A stretch of DNA of 64,000 nucleotides, taken from NCBI GenBank assembly GCA_035633215.1, contig DASQFI010000022.1, positions 124,001-188,000 on the forward strand. The letters run 5' to 3'. A program made the position numbers and the translations under genes. The notes beneath the pieces are model-generated. The model worked only from the letters and a program-made list of their open reading frames with translations. It made no database searches and was not told the origin of the DNA. Below, in pieces: positions 33,703 through 43,843 of this stretch. Source of the stretch: DASQFI01 sp035633215 (GTDB lineage Bacteria; Acidobacteriota; Vicinamibacteria; Vicinamibacterales; SCN-69-37). The stretch's first letter is position 1. Every line of letters begins with the position of its first letter.

Positions 33703-35568
33703 ATGCGGGCTCCCATCGTCGGCCTCCTGCTGGCCCTGCTGGCCGGCGCGGGGACCGAGACCGCCACACAGCAGCTGCCAGTCCAGGATCCGGGTGGGCG
33801 CGGCGGCCGCGCGGGCGGCGCCCCGGAAACGCGCACCGGCACCGGAATCGTCATCGGCCGGGTCGTCGAGGGCGTGACGAACGCCGGCGTGCCAGGGGCG
33901 GTCGTGACGATTGCCGGTGGCGGCGCGCCGCAGCAGCGTGTCCGCGTCGATCCGAATGGCAGATTCGTCCTTCGCGACCTGCCGAGCGGTGAGTTCAACA
34001 TCGGCGCCAGCAAGCCGGGATACGTCGGCGGTTCCGCTGGCCAGCGGCTGCCAAACGGCCCATCGCGCCCGGTCGAGCTCGCGGACGGCGGGCGGCTGGG
34101 CGACCTCACGCTGCGGCTGTGGAAAGGCGGGGCGATCGGCGGGACCGTGCTCGACGAGGGCGGCGAGCCCGTCGTGGGCATCAAGGTCATGCTGGCGGAA
34201 CGCCGGCTCGTGAACGGCAAGCGGAAGCTGGCCGGCGGGCAGTATTCCAGCGCCGTCACGGACGATCGCGGCACGTATCGATTTGGCACCGTCGCGCCGG
34301 GCGACTACTTCGTCGTCGCACGCACGTCGGAAGAGGAAATCGCGCGCGGGTTGATGTCGCTCGTGGCCGGCGATCCGGGCGTGATCATTCCATTCGCGAC
34401 GCGAGCGATGGGCGGGCGTCCCGAAGACCTGATCAGTCTCGAGGCGGCGCTGCGTGTCTATCCGCCGGTGTTTCACCCCTCTGCGCTGTCGCCTTCGGAG
34501 GCGGCACCGGTCACGGTGCAGTCGGGCGAAGTGCGCCTCGGCGTGGACATCCGGATGAAGCTGGTGCCGATCGCGCGTCTGTCCGGGACCCTCGCCGGGG
34601 CACCTTCCGGCAATCAACCGCAAGTGCGGCTCGTGCTGTCCGATCCTGAAGGATCTGAGTTCGTCGTCGCCACGCCGATTGGCATGCAGGGCGATAAGTT
34701 CGATTTTCTGGCCGTGCCCGCCGGAAAGTACGTTCTGCGCGCGTACCAGAGTCCGCGCGCGACGCCGCCACCCGGAGCGCCGCCTGGACTGCTTCCGGGC
34801 GGACGTGGTCGAGGCTCGACGTCGCCGCCGCCGTTTCCGACCGAGCCTGCCTATTCGGCGTCGGTTCCCATCACGGTGAACGGCCTCGAAACGGCAAGTC
34901 TCACCGTCACGCTCCGTCCCGGCGCCACCATCAGCGGCCGGATTGAATTCGACGGCGCCGCGGCGCCTCCCGGGAGCGACCAGTTCGGACGTCTGCTCAT
35001 CTCGGTCCTGCCCGAGGAGCCGATGACGCCGGGCCAGAGCATGCGCGCGCGTGTCGAGCCGGACGGCACGTTCAGAACAGTCAGCCTGCCGCCGGGCAAG
35101 TACCGCTTGCGGCTCAGCCCCCTGGCCTCGTGGACACCGATGTCGGCGATGAGCAACGGCCGCGACCTGTTCGACGAGGCGCTCGATCTCGACACGGCGG
35201 ACGTCACCGACGTCGTCGTCACCTTTTCAGATCGGCCGTTCGCCTCGGTGAGTGGCACGGTGCGGAACGCGCAGGGCGCGCCAGATCCGGACGCGCTGGT
35301 CGCGATCTTCCCGGTGGATCCGAAACTGCGCACGGACTTGAGTCCCAGCGCGCGCCGTCTGCACCTCGCGAGAACCACGAAGGCCGGCCAGTACGCAATT
35401 CCCGGACTGCTGCCGGGCGAGTATCTGATCGTCGCCGGTGGTGACGAGCTGTACGAAAACTGGCTCGAGGCCTCCGCACTTCAGACGCTCGCGCGGCGGG
35501 CGACGCGGATCGAGATCGCAGAAGGCGATGCCAGATCGCAGGACTTGAGAAGCGGGAGCGTGCGATGA
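33703..35568 (+). CDS. Secreted protein with repeated CarboxypepD_reg (beta-sandwich) domains, first of pair
   Basis: 621 residues starting with a signal peptide (RAPIVGLLLALLAGAGTETA). Several carboxypeptidase-regulatory-like beta-sandwich modules follow, each with the pattern GxVVEGVTNAGVPGAVVTI ... DPNGRFVLRDLPSGEFNI. Further examples are GGTVLDEGGEPVVGIKV...DDRGTYRFGTVAPGDY and SGTVRNAQGAPDPDALV. These modules are non-catalytic and occur in large surface proteins and TonB-linked systems. It is coupled to a paralogue downstream by an ATGA overlap (35565-35568), and that paralogue to a decarboxylase. Confidence 0.83.
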   Translation: MRAPIVGLLLALLAGAGTETATQQLPVQDPGGRGGRAGGAPETRTGTGIVIGRVVEGVTNAGVPGAVVTIAGGGAPQQRVRVDPNGRFVLRDLPSGEFNIGASKPGYVGGSAGQRLPNGPSRPVELADGGRLGDLTLRLWKGGAIGGTVLDEGGEPVVGIKVMLAERRLVNGKRKLAGGQYSSAVTDDRGTYRFGTVAPGDYFVVARTSEEEIARGLMSLVAGDPGVIIPFATRAMGGRPEDLISLEAALRVYPPVFHPSALSPSEAAPVTVQSGEVRLGVDIRMKLVPIARLSGTLAGAPSGNQPQVRLVLSDPEGSEFVVATPIGMQGDKFDFLAVPAGKYVLRAYQSPRATPPPGAPPGLLPGGRGRGSTSPPPFPTEPAYSASVPITVNGLETASLTVTLRPGATISGRIEFDGAAAPPGSDQFGRLLISVLPEEPMTPGQSMRARVEPDGTFRTVSLPPGKYRLRLSPLASWTPMSAMSNGRDLFDEALDLDTADVTDVVVTFSDRPFASVSGTVRNAQGAPDPDALVAIFPVDPKLRTDLSPSARRLHLARTTKAGQYAIPGLLPGEYLIVAGGDELYENWLEASALQTLARRATRIEIAEGDARSQDLRSGSVR

Positions 35569-37508
35569 GCACAGCGCTGCTGCCGGCGCTCGTGGCCAGC
35601 GTTCTCCTCGCTCAACAGCCGCGAGACGTTCGGCCGGCAATGAAGCTGGGGACGGCCGTGCTCTCGGGCGTCGTCGTCTCGGAGGAAACGGCGAGCCGGC
35701 CGCTCAAGCGCGTGAACATCGGCGTCCTCAGCATGGACGACGCGCAGGTGCGGCTCATGATGACCGACGACGCGGGCCGGTTTGTCGTGCCGGCATTACC
35801 GGCGGGCCGGTATCACGTCACCGCGTCGAAGCCGCCATATGTTGACAGCGTCTACGGCGCGCGGCTCCCCGGCCGGCCGGGTACGGCGATCGTGTTGAAG
35901 GACGGCGAGCGGCGCAGTGACCTCGTTCTGAAACTCCTGCCCGGCGGCGCGATCACTGGCGTCGTCACCGACGAATTCGGTCAGCCCGCGGTCGGCGTCC
36001 GCGTCGAGCTGCTCGAACCGCGGCGTCCCGCGGGCGAGGCGATGATCACCAGCGTCATGACCATGCTGTCGGGCATGCTGCTGCCGGGACAGACGACCGA
36101 CGATCGTGGCGTGTATCGCTTTTCAGGACTTCCACCGGGACAGTACATCGTGGCGGCGACACCAGTCGATCTCGCCGGCGGCAACGCCAGAGCGCTGACC
36201 GAGGAAGACGTTCAGACCGCGACTCGCGAGGCGACAACCACTCCGCGCCCGCCCTCGACTCCGACGTCCACTCGCGCGCCAACATCCACGGTCATCAATC
36301 AGGAACAACGGCCGGAGCGTCCGATGCAGACGTCGGGTATGCCGTTCATGAACATGCCGCCCGTGCCCGGCCCCGGCAATGCCGGACCCGCGCGCGGACC
36401 GACGGTCGGGTACGCGCCCGTCTACTATCCAGGCACGACATCCGCCTCCGAAGCGGCGCCCATCACGATTGGGCCAGGCGACGAACGTCGAGACGTCGAC
36501 ATCGTGGCCCGGCCGGTCCCTACCACCAGGATCGAGGGCATGGTGTTCGGACCGGACGGTCAGCCCGCACCGTTGATCTCGATCAGAATTCGCGCCGAGG
36601 ACCGGATCGAGACGATCGCGACCGCGTTCCTGTCCATGTCCATGGGCGTCCAGACGAGACCCGATGGCTACTTCGCGCTGAACGGGATCGCGCCAGGCCG
36701 TTACACGATTCAGGCCCGGACGATGGCGCGGCCGGCGCTTCCGGGCGTGCCCGGCGCTCCGCCGCCGGCGTCGCCCCCGGCGCTCTGGGCATCCGCCGAG
36801 ATCACGGCGGACGGCCAGCCGATTACCGGTCTCACGCTCACGCTTCAACCGGGGATGACCATCTCCGGCCGCGTCATCTTCGACGGCGGGAAGGAACCTC
36901 CGAATGGCGTGAGCAGCGTGTCGATCGCGGCCGTGCCTGGGAGAGACGCCGGAATTCTGCCGATCGCCGGCGGATCAACACGCCCTGCAGCGGACGGGAC
37001 GTTCACCATCACTGGCCTGATCCCAGGGCGGTATAGATTGAACGGCACGGTCACTGAGAATCTCGTCCCGATTTTCTGGAGGGACGTGTCCGTCGTCAGC
37101 GACGGTCGCGATGTCTCCGACCTGCCTTTCGAGATTCGTCCCGGACAAAGCGTCACCGGTGTCGTGATGACCGTCAGCGACAAGCAGCAGGAGCTCTCCG
37201 GTGTGCTGCAAGACGCATCCGGGCGTCCCGCGTCGGAATACACGATGATTCTTTTCCCCGCGAATCGCGCGTACTGGCTGCCTGATTCCCGCCGCATTCT
37301 CATCGGGCGGCCGGGCACCGACGGACACTTCGCGTTCAAGGGTCCGCTTGGGCCGCCTCCTGGCGACTACCTGCTGGCCGCCGTGACCGACCTCAGACCG
37401 GACGAGCAGTACGATCGCGCGTTTCTCGACTTGCTGGCGAAAGAATCCGTCAAGGTGACCATCGGCCCGGGCGAGATCAAAACGCAGGACGTCCGGCTCG
37501 TGAAATGA
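35565..37508 (+). CDS. Secreted protein with repeated CarboxypepD_reg domains, second of pair
   Basis: 647 residues, a paralogue of the preceding gene product by layout: a short signal-like N-terminus (STALLPALVASVLLAQQP), then modules such as SGVVVSEETASRPLKRVNI...DDAGRFVVPALPAGRYHV, TGVVTDEFGQPAVGVRVEL...DDRGVYRFSGLPPGQYIV and SGVLQDASGRPASEYTM. Between modules two and three lies a Pro/Thr-rich linker (TTTPRPPSTPTSTRAPTSTV). Start and end both overlap neighbouring genes by ATGA, so the trio 33703-38923 is translationally coupled. Function is presumably envelope or surface related, with nothing more specific visible. Confidence 0.83.
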   Translation: MSTALLPALVASVLLAQQPRDVRPAMKLGTAVLSGVVVSEETASRPLKRVNIGVLSMDDAQVRLMMTDDAGRFVVPALPAGRYHVTASKPPYVDSVYGARLPGRPGTAIVLKDGERRSDLVLKLLPGGAITGVVTDEFGQPAVGVRVELLEPRRPAGEAMITSVMTMLSGMLLPGQTTDDRGVYRFSGLPPGQYIVAATPVDLAGGNARALTEEDVQTATREATTTPRPPSTPTSTRAPTSTVINQEQRPERPMQTSGMPFMNMPPVPGPGNAGPARGPTVGYAPVYYPGTTSASEAAPITIGPGDERRDVDIVARPVPTTRIEGMVFGPDGQPAPLISIRIRAEDRIETIATAFLSMSMGVQTRPDGYFALNGIAPGRYTIQARTMARPALPGVPGAPPPASPPALWASAEITADGQPITGLTLTLQPGMTISGRVIFDGGKEPPNGVSSVSIAAVPGRDAGILPIAGGSTRPAADGTFTITGLIPGRYRLNGTVTENLVPIFWRDVSVVSDGRDVSDLPFEIRPGQSVTGVVMTVSDKQQELSGVLQDASGRPASEYTMILFPANRAYWLPDSRRILIGRPGTDGHFAFKGPLGPPPGDYLLAAVTDLRPDEQYDRAFLDLLAKESVKVTIGPGEIKTQDVRLVK

Positions 37509-38923
37509 CTCCGGACGAATTCCGCACGCGCGGACACCAGCTCATCGACTGGATTGCGGATTATCGAGTGCGCGTCGCGGCGCTGCCCGTCATGGCGCAA
37601 ACGGAACCTGGTGCGATCAAACGGCAGCTGCCGGACAGGCCGCCCGTCCAGCCCGACGCCTTCGATACGATCCTTCGCGACTTCGAGCGTTTCGTGGTGC
37701 CCGGACTCTCGCATTGGGCGCATCCGAGCTTCTTCGGCTACTTCCCGTGCAACGGCGAGCTCTCGAGCGTGCTCGGCGACTACTTGAGCACCGGTCTCGG
37801 CGTGCTCGGACTCGCCTGGCAATCCAGCCCCGCGTTGACCGAGCTGGAAGAGGTGACGACTGACTGGCTGAGACAGATGGTCGGACTCTCGGACGCGTGG
37901 AGCGGCGTCATTCAGGACACGGCGTCGACCAGCACGCTGGTCGCACTGCTCTGCGCCCGCGAGCGCGCGACCAACTACAGTCTCGCGCGCGCGGGTCTCC
38001 AGGCCGAGCCACGGCCGCTCGTCATCTACGCCTCCTCGCACAGCCACAGCTCGGTCGAGAAGGCGGCGCTCCTCTCCGGCATCGGACGGGAGAACTTGCG
38101 GCTCATCCCGCACGACGCCCAGTACGCGATGCGAGCCGAGGCGCTCGAAGAGGCGATCGCGATCGATCAGGCCGCGGGACGGGTGCCCTGCGCGATCGTC
38201 GCGACGACGGGGACCACGACCACAACGGCCATCGACCCTGTCGCCCGGCTGGCCAGCATCGCATCGCGTCAGAGCCTCTGGCTGCACGTCGATGCCGCGA
38301 TGGCCGGTTCGGCCATGGTGCTGCCGGAGTGCCGCTGGATGTGGGACGGCATCGAAGGCGCCGACTCGATCGTCATCAACCCGCACAAGTGGCTCGGGGC
38401 CGCGTTCGATTGTTCCGTCTATTACGTGCGCGCGCCCGAGCAGCTGATTCGCGTGATGTCCACGAATCCCAGCTATCTTCAGACCGCGGCCGATCGCGAC
38501 GTCAAGAACCTCCGCGACTGGGGCCTGCCGTTGGGCCGGCGGTTTCGGGCGTTGAAGTTATGGTTCCTGATCCGCGAGCAGGGGGTATCGCAACTGCAGA
38601 AACGACTCCGGCGCGACCTCGCCAACGCGCAGTGGCTCGCCGACCAGGTGCGCGCTGAACCTGGGTGGAGCGTGCTCAACCCGGTGACGCTGCAGACGGT
38701 CTGTGTCAGGCACGAGCCTGATGGGCTCACGGGCGAGGCGCTCGATCGCCACACGCTCGGCTGGGTGGACCGGCTGAACCGGTCCGGCGCCGCCTATCTC
38801 ACGCCGGCCCTGCTCGACGGCCGCTGGATGGCGCGCGTGTCGATCGGCTCGCTGCAAACGGAACGCGCGCACGTCGAGCACGTCTGGGCCGCCATGAGGC
38901 AAGAGGCCGGGCAACAGGCATAA
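37505..38923 (+). CDS. Group II PLP-dependent amino acid decarboxylase (aromatic/DDC-like)
   Basis: 472 residues, the usual length for group II decarboxylases. The PLP-binding lysine is in NPHKWLGAAFDCS, the aspartate that pairs with the pyridine nitrogen is in WLHVDAAMAGSA, and the substrate-side motif HPSFFGYFP is intact near residue 75. Closest in pattern to aromatic-L-amino-acid decarboxylases (tryptophan, DOPA, phenylalanine to amines), although glutamate or tyrosine specificity cannot be excluded. It is oddly coupled (ATGA) to a CarboxypepD_reg surface protein. It is followed by GC-rich hairpins at 38931-39028. Confidence 0.9.
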   Translation: MTPDEFRTRGHQLIDWIADYRVRVAALPVMAQTEPGAIKRQLPDRPPVQPDAFDTILRDFERFVVPGLSHWAHPSFFGYFPCNGELSSVLGDYLSTGLGVLGLAWQSSPALTELEEVTTDWLRQMVGLSDAWSGVIQDTASTSTLVALLCARERATNYSLARAGLQAEPRPLVIYASSHSHSSVEKAALLSGIGRENLRLIPHDAQYAMRAEALEEAIAIDQAAGRVPCAIVATTGTTTTTAIDPVARLASIASRQSLWLHVDAAMAGSAMVLPECRWMWDGIEGADSIVINPHKWLGAAFDCSVYYVRAPEQLIRVMSTNPSYLQTAADRDVKNLRDWGLPLGRRFRALKLWFLIREQGVSQLQKRLRRDLANAQWLADQVRAEPGWSVLNPVTLQTVCVRHEPDGLTGEALDRHTLGWVDRLNRSGAAYLTPALLDGRWMARVSIGSLQTERAHVEHVWAAMRQEAGQQA

Positions 38924-38930
38924 CGCAGAA

Positions 38931-39028
38931 GGGCGCGCGACCAGTGCGCCCCCGCGGGAGCGGAGCGGGGCTCGAGGGGCCCCCGCGAGCGACCGCGAGA
39001 GGGGGTCCGGCGGGACGAAGTCCCCCGG
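38931..39028 (+). promoter_or_regulatory. Run of GC-rich hairpins ahead of the ntrC-like gene
   Basis: Three consecutive potential stems lie between the decarboxylase and the response regulator. They are GGGCGC/GCGCCC (38931-38936 with 38946-38951), a longer imperfect one around GGGGCCCCCGCGAG with CGCGAGAGGGGGTCC, and CCGGCGGGAC-GAA-GTCCCCCGG (39007-39028). None is followed by a T-run, so they are not standard intrinsic terminators on the plus strand. They may be a repeat element or a structured leader. Confidence 0.5.
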
Positions 39029-39048
39029 ATAATAGAAACGAGGTGGGG

Positions 39049-40433
<1,385 letters not shown>

Positions 40434-40437
<4 letters not shown>

Positions 40438-40542
40438 TGCCGTTCCAACTTGTTCCGCCAGGCGGCATGACCCCCGGAGCGGCAACGGGAGGGTGAAGTG
40501 AACGCTGATGTTCGTTGGTGCATTAAGTTGGAACGGCACTAG
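40434..40542. repeat. 109-bp palindromic (MITE-like) element, copy 2
   Basis: Perfect 18-bp inverted ends: CTAGTGCCGTTCCAACTT at 40434-40451 and its complement at 40525-40542. They match the element at 10484-10588 at 14 of 18 positions, and CTAG is present at both outer edges. The left CTAG carries the stop codon of the ntrC-like gene. The right one ends 3 bases before the kinase ATG and supplies the AGGGG that could act as its ribosome-binding site. It thus separates two genes that must work together, and any joint transcript has to read through its hairpin. Confidence 0.8.
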
Positions 40543-40545
40543 GGG

Positions 40546-42378
40546 ATGCCGCTGAGCCTCAAGACCAAGCAGGTCGTCGGCGTCACGCTCATCGTCGGGC
40601 TGGCGGTCGTCGCGCTCGGCGCGTGGTATCTCTCGTCCCTCGCGCAGGTGCTGCTGCAGGAAAGTCGCGCCCGGGCGGACCTGCTGGAGAAGCTGATCTA
40701 TGAACGCGCCCGCGCTGACGTCGCCCTGGGTGTCGATCCGCTCGACCCCTACGCGCGCCTCAAGACGGATGCGGGCCTCGATTCCATCCTCAAGTCGAGC
40801 GTGTATTCGAAGGGCGTCTCCTACGCCGCGATCGTCGACGTCGACCAGCGGATTCTCATGCACCTCGACGACGCCATGGTCGGGCAGACGTGGACGCCGA
40901 CCGGCGACCTCGACGAGCTGCTCAAACAAGGACGCATCGCGCAGACGCGCGCGATCCTCGCCGCCGACCGGCTCAGGCTCGAGACCCGTCAGCCGTTGCT
41001 GCTCGAGCACCCGGACGGCCCGCGGCGGTTCGCGACGATTCACATCGGCTTCTCGACGCTATTGATCCGCAGCCAGTTCGAACCAATTATGCGCACCGCG
41101 GTGATGACCGCCGTCGTCGCGCTCATCGCGACGGTGGTCGTGGCGATGCTGCTCGCGCAGCTCGTGGTCCGGCCCATTCACGTGATCCGGAGCGGCCTCG
41201 CACGCCTTGGACGTGGCGAGCTGGACGTGCAGGTGGATCTGCCCCGTGAAACGGAGCTCGCCGAGCTCGGCGACTCGTTCAAGGCGGTCACGGCGCGGCT
41301 CGTCGCGGATCGATCGGAGTTGGCCGATCAGCGCGCGAAGCTCGAATCGGTCGTCGAGCACCTCGAGGACGCCGTGGCGCTGTTCGCGCCGGACGGGACG
41401 CTCCTGTTCGCGAACCCCGCCATGCGACGAGCGTTCAGCGCCGAATCCGGCGCCGTCGATCAGTTGCTGCCTGAGGGGCATCCGTACCGGAAGGCGCTGG
41501 ACGCATCGCTCGCGACGGGTCAGCCGCAGGGGCCGTCGGCCGGCGAGCTCCCGGGCGGCGGCGAGCGGCTCATCCTCACGCATCTCATCCGCGACCCCGA
41601 GGAGCGTCTGCTTGGCGTGATGATCGTCTCGCGAAACCTCGGATATCTCAGCCAGGTCGAGTCCACACTCAGCTACTCGCGCAAGCTCGCGGCGATCAGC
41701 CGGCTCTCGGCCGGCATCGCGCACGAGATCAAGAATCCGCTCAATGCCACGATGATCCACCTCGAGCTGCTCAAGATGCGGCTGAGCGACACGCCGGATG
41801 CGCTGGAGCATTTGTCGGTCATCGCGGCGCAAGTCCGGAGGCTCGACGAGGTGGTGCAGGGCTTCCTCAAGTTCACGCGGCCGGAGGACATGCGGCTGCA
41901 GCCCGTCTGGGTCGGCGAGCTCATTGACGAGCTGATGCCCGTCATCCAGGCCGAGGCGAGCAAGAGCCAGGTGGACGTGCGCGTGGACATGCCGCCGACG
42001 CTGCCTGCCGTGAGCGCCGACAGCCGGATGCTGCTACAGGCGTTTTTGAACCTCGCGCTCAATGCGTGTCAGGCGATGCCGCAGGGCGGCCGGCTTCGCA
42101 TCGCGGCACGTGAGCGCCCCAACCGTGAGGTCGAGGTCCTCTTCGAGGACACGGGCGTCGGTATATCACCGGAGGATCTGTCGAAGATCTTCGATCTGTA
42201 CTTCACCACCAAGAGCCAGGGCAGCGGCATCGGGTTGTCGCTCGTTTACCGCACCATCCAGCTTCACGACGGCGATATCGAGGTCCAATCGGCGCCTGGC
42301 CGGGGCACGACATTTTCGATTCGGCTGCGCCAGGCGGCGCATCTTCTGGCGCCCGCCGTCGCCGCCCCTGCGTCATAA
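40546..42378 (+). CDS. Membrane-bound sensor histidine kinase (NtrB-like)
   Basis: 610 residues. There is a transmembrane helix at about 8-30, a periplasmic sensor stretch to about 180, a second helix (TAVMTAVVALIATVVVAML), HAMP (VVRPIHVIRSGLARLGRGEL), a PAS-like domain (about 275-380), and HisKA with the phospho-accepting His in SAGIAHEIKNPLNA. A HATPase_c domain follows with NLALNACQAMPQGG (N box), DTGVGISPED (G1) and GSGIGLSLVYR (G2). It is the obvious partner of the NtrC-type regulator immediately upstream. The stimulus is unknown. Its start is fixed by ATG at 40546 immediately after the palindromic element. Confidence 0.94.
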   Translation: MPLSLKTKQVVGVTLIVGLAVVALGAWYLSSLAQVLLQESRARADLLEKLIYERARADVALGVDPLDPYARLKTDAGLDSILKSSVYSKGVSYAAIVDVDQRILMHLDDAMVGQTWTPTGDLDELLKQGRIAQTRAILAADRLRLETRQPLLLEHPDGPRRFATIHIGFSTLLIRSQFEPIMRTAVMTAVVALIATVVVAMLLAQLVVRPIHVIRSGLARLGRGELDVQVDLPRETELAELGDSFKAVTARLVADRSELADQRAKLESVVEHLEDAVALFAPDGTLLFANPAMRRAFSAESGAVDQLLPEGHPYRKALDASLATGQPQGPSAGELPGGGERLILTHLIRDPEERLLGVMIVSRNLGYLSQVESTLSYSRKLAAISRLSAGIAHEIKNPLNATMIHLELLKMRLSDTPDALEHLSVIAAQVRRLDEVVQGFLKFTRPEDMRLQPVWVGELIDELMPVIQAEASKSQVDVRVDMPPTLPAVSADSRMLLQAFLNLALNACQAMPQGGRLRIAARERPNREVEVLFEDTGVGISPEDLSKIFDLYFTTKSQGSGIGLSLVYRTIQLHDGDIEVQSAPGRGTTFSIRLRQAAHLLAPAVAAPAS

Positions 42379-42386
42379 TTGAGGTA

Positions 42387-42923
42387 ATGACCCTCCCCGC
42401 ACGGGCAGCGCTGGTTGCGCTGGCCCTGGCGAGTCTTTCTGCGTGCGCAAAGGTTCAAGCGCGTGCGCCCGTCCCGCCGCCGGTGCTGGAAATGCCAACG
42501 CCACCGGCCCGAATGGTTGTCCCGGCGCCGCCGCTCGAGCCGGTCGCCGAACCCGCGCCCGCGACGACGCCAGCGAATACTCCGGCACCGGCGAAGCCAA
42601 ATCCGCCGCCCAGCAAGCCGCCAGAGCGGTCGAATCCCCCGCCAGCGCCCCAGACGCCGCCGCCGGACAGTCCTCCGCCCGTGCTGCAGACGACGCAGAA
42701 TGCCGGCGAGCTCGAACAGCAGGCACGTAACTTCATCGACCAGGCGCAAAAGAATCTGGCCAAGCTGAACCCGCAGACGCTCGGTCGCGAACCCCGCGAC
42801 CAGTACGATGCCGCCCGGCGGTTCGTCGATCTTGCGCTCCAGCAGATCGATCTCAAGAATTTCGTACGGGCGCGTCAGTATGCCGAGAACGCCGCGGCAA
42901 TGGCGGGACAGCTCGTCAAATGA
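42387..42923 (+). CDS. Proline-rich lipoprotein with helical C-terminus
   Basis: 178 residues. The signal peptide ends in the lipobox LSAC (residues 17-20), predicting lipidation. Residues about 28-105 are Pro/Ala-rich (PPARMVVPAPPLEPVAEPAP and similar), a likely periplasm-spanning spacer. Residues about 108-178 are helical (ELEQQARNFIDQAQKNLAKL ... QYDAARRFVDLALQQIDLKN) and TPR-like. It follows the kinase gene by 8 bases, and its end overlaps by eight bases the end of a convergent gene. An envelope-anchoring role is inferred from layout only. Confidence 0.75.
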   Translation: MTLPARAALVALALASLSACAKVQARAPVPPPVLEMPTPPARMVVPAPPLEPVAEPAPATTPANTPAPAKPNPPPSKPPERSNPPPAPQTPPPDSPPPVLQTTQNAGELEQQARNFIDQAQKNLAKLNPQTLGREPRDQYDAARRFVDLALQQIDLKNFVRARQYAENAAAMAGQLVK

Positions 42924-43755
42924 CCTCGGGGTTCGTTCCCCACTTCTTCTTCAGATCTTCCCATTCCGTCAGGTAGAGAGCGAGCGCGGTGCGTGGATCG
43001 CCTTCGAGTCTGAGGCGGCGCGCGCGCTCCGGAAGGATGACCTGTCTCACGAGCCGATCGAGATCGGTGCGTAGCTGCGCGCCGCGTTGGCCGAGCTGAC
43101 CGGCGCGAATCCAGCCTGCTTGTGCCGCGCCCCACGCGCGCTCGAGATCGTCCATCCCCTGCGCGGCAGCGGCAAGCCAATACGACGCCACCGCGGACGT
43201 GTCCCGGCGGGCCAGCTCCTCTTCCGAACGTTCAAGGATGCGTGTGTAGAGCAAGCGCCGATCGGCCTGCGGACCGAACTGCGCCTGGTGGTCGAGCGCC
43301 GTGGCCCACCATTCGAAGACCAAGTCGCGTGTCTCGGGCTCGGTGAGGGCGACGCGCGCGAGCGCGGTCGCGAAGAATTCCGCCGCCGCGGCATAGCTGT
43401 TCTCGAGATACAGCGCTTCGCCCAGTCCTACCTGGTGCTCGATGAAATCCCGCGCCGCCAGTTTCGATCGATCGATGTCCTTGAGCAGGCGTCTGGCCTC
43501 GACGAGGTCGGCTTCGTTCGGCGCGGCCGCATCCCGATAGCGTTCGAGGAGCGCGCGGGCCGTGACCAGCCTGGCCGCGTCGGAGCGTCCCGCCACTTTG
43601 CCGGCCTCCGCCGCGGCCGAGATCGCATCTTCGAACCGGCGTTCGTTATAGGCCTGGCGGGCTCGAGTCAGCGCATCCGGAGGCGGCGTTTGGGCCACCG
43701 CCATGACCAAACCCAGCAGGATGGCCGCCAGTTGCACCCAGTAACTCTTACACAC
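42916..43755 (-). CDS. Secreted helical (TPR-like) protein of unknown function
   Basis: 279 residues from a GTG at 43755 (a second GTG at 43737 is possible). A hydrophobic leader (VQLAAILLGLVMAVAQ) is followed by helix-rich sequence with TPR-like spacing: ALTRARQAYNERRFEDAISA, YLENSYAAAAEFFATALARV, and SAVASYWLAAAAQGMDDLERA. No catalytic residue is apparent. Similar one-off proteins occur next to VWA and OmpA genes in Acidobacteriota, so it may belong to the neighbouring envelope cluster. It is divergent from the VWA gene. Confidence 0.72.
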   Translation of the reverse strand: MCKSYWVQLAAILLGLVMAVAQTPPPDALTRARQAYNERRFEDAISAAAEAGKVAGRSDAARLVTARALLERYRDAAAPNEADLVEARRLLKDIDRSKLAARDFIEHQVGLGEALYLENSYAAAAEFFATALARVALTEPETRDLVFEWWATALDHQAQFGPQADRRLLYTRILERSEEELARRDTSAVASYWLAAAAQGMDDLERAWGAAQAGWIRAGQLGQRGAQLRTDLDRLVRQVILPERARRLRLEGDPRTALALYLTEWEDLKKKWGTNPEVI

Positions 43756-43843
43756 TCAAGGCCTTTCCGGTCAAAAAACCGGGGTATTTCGAGTCCGAAC
43801 GGGCCTGTCCGTGTTGGCAAGAAAGTTGAAGGATAGGGTGGCG

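Noticed and set aside
38931..39028. Intrinsic terminator for the decarboxylase gene
   Set aside because: The stems are strong but none is followed by a run of T on the plus strand.
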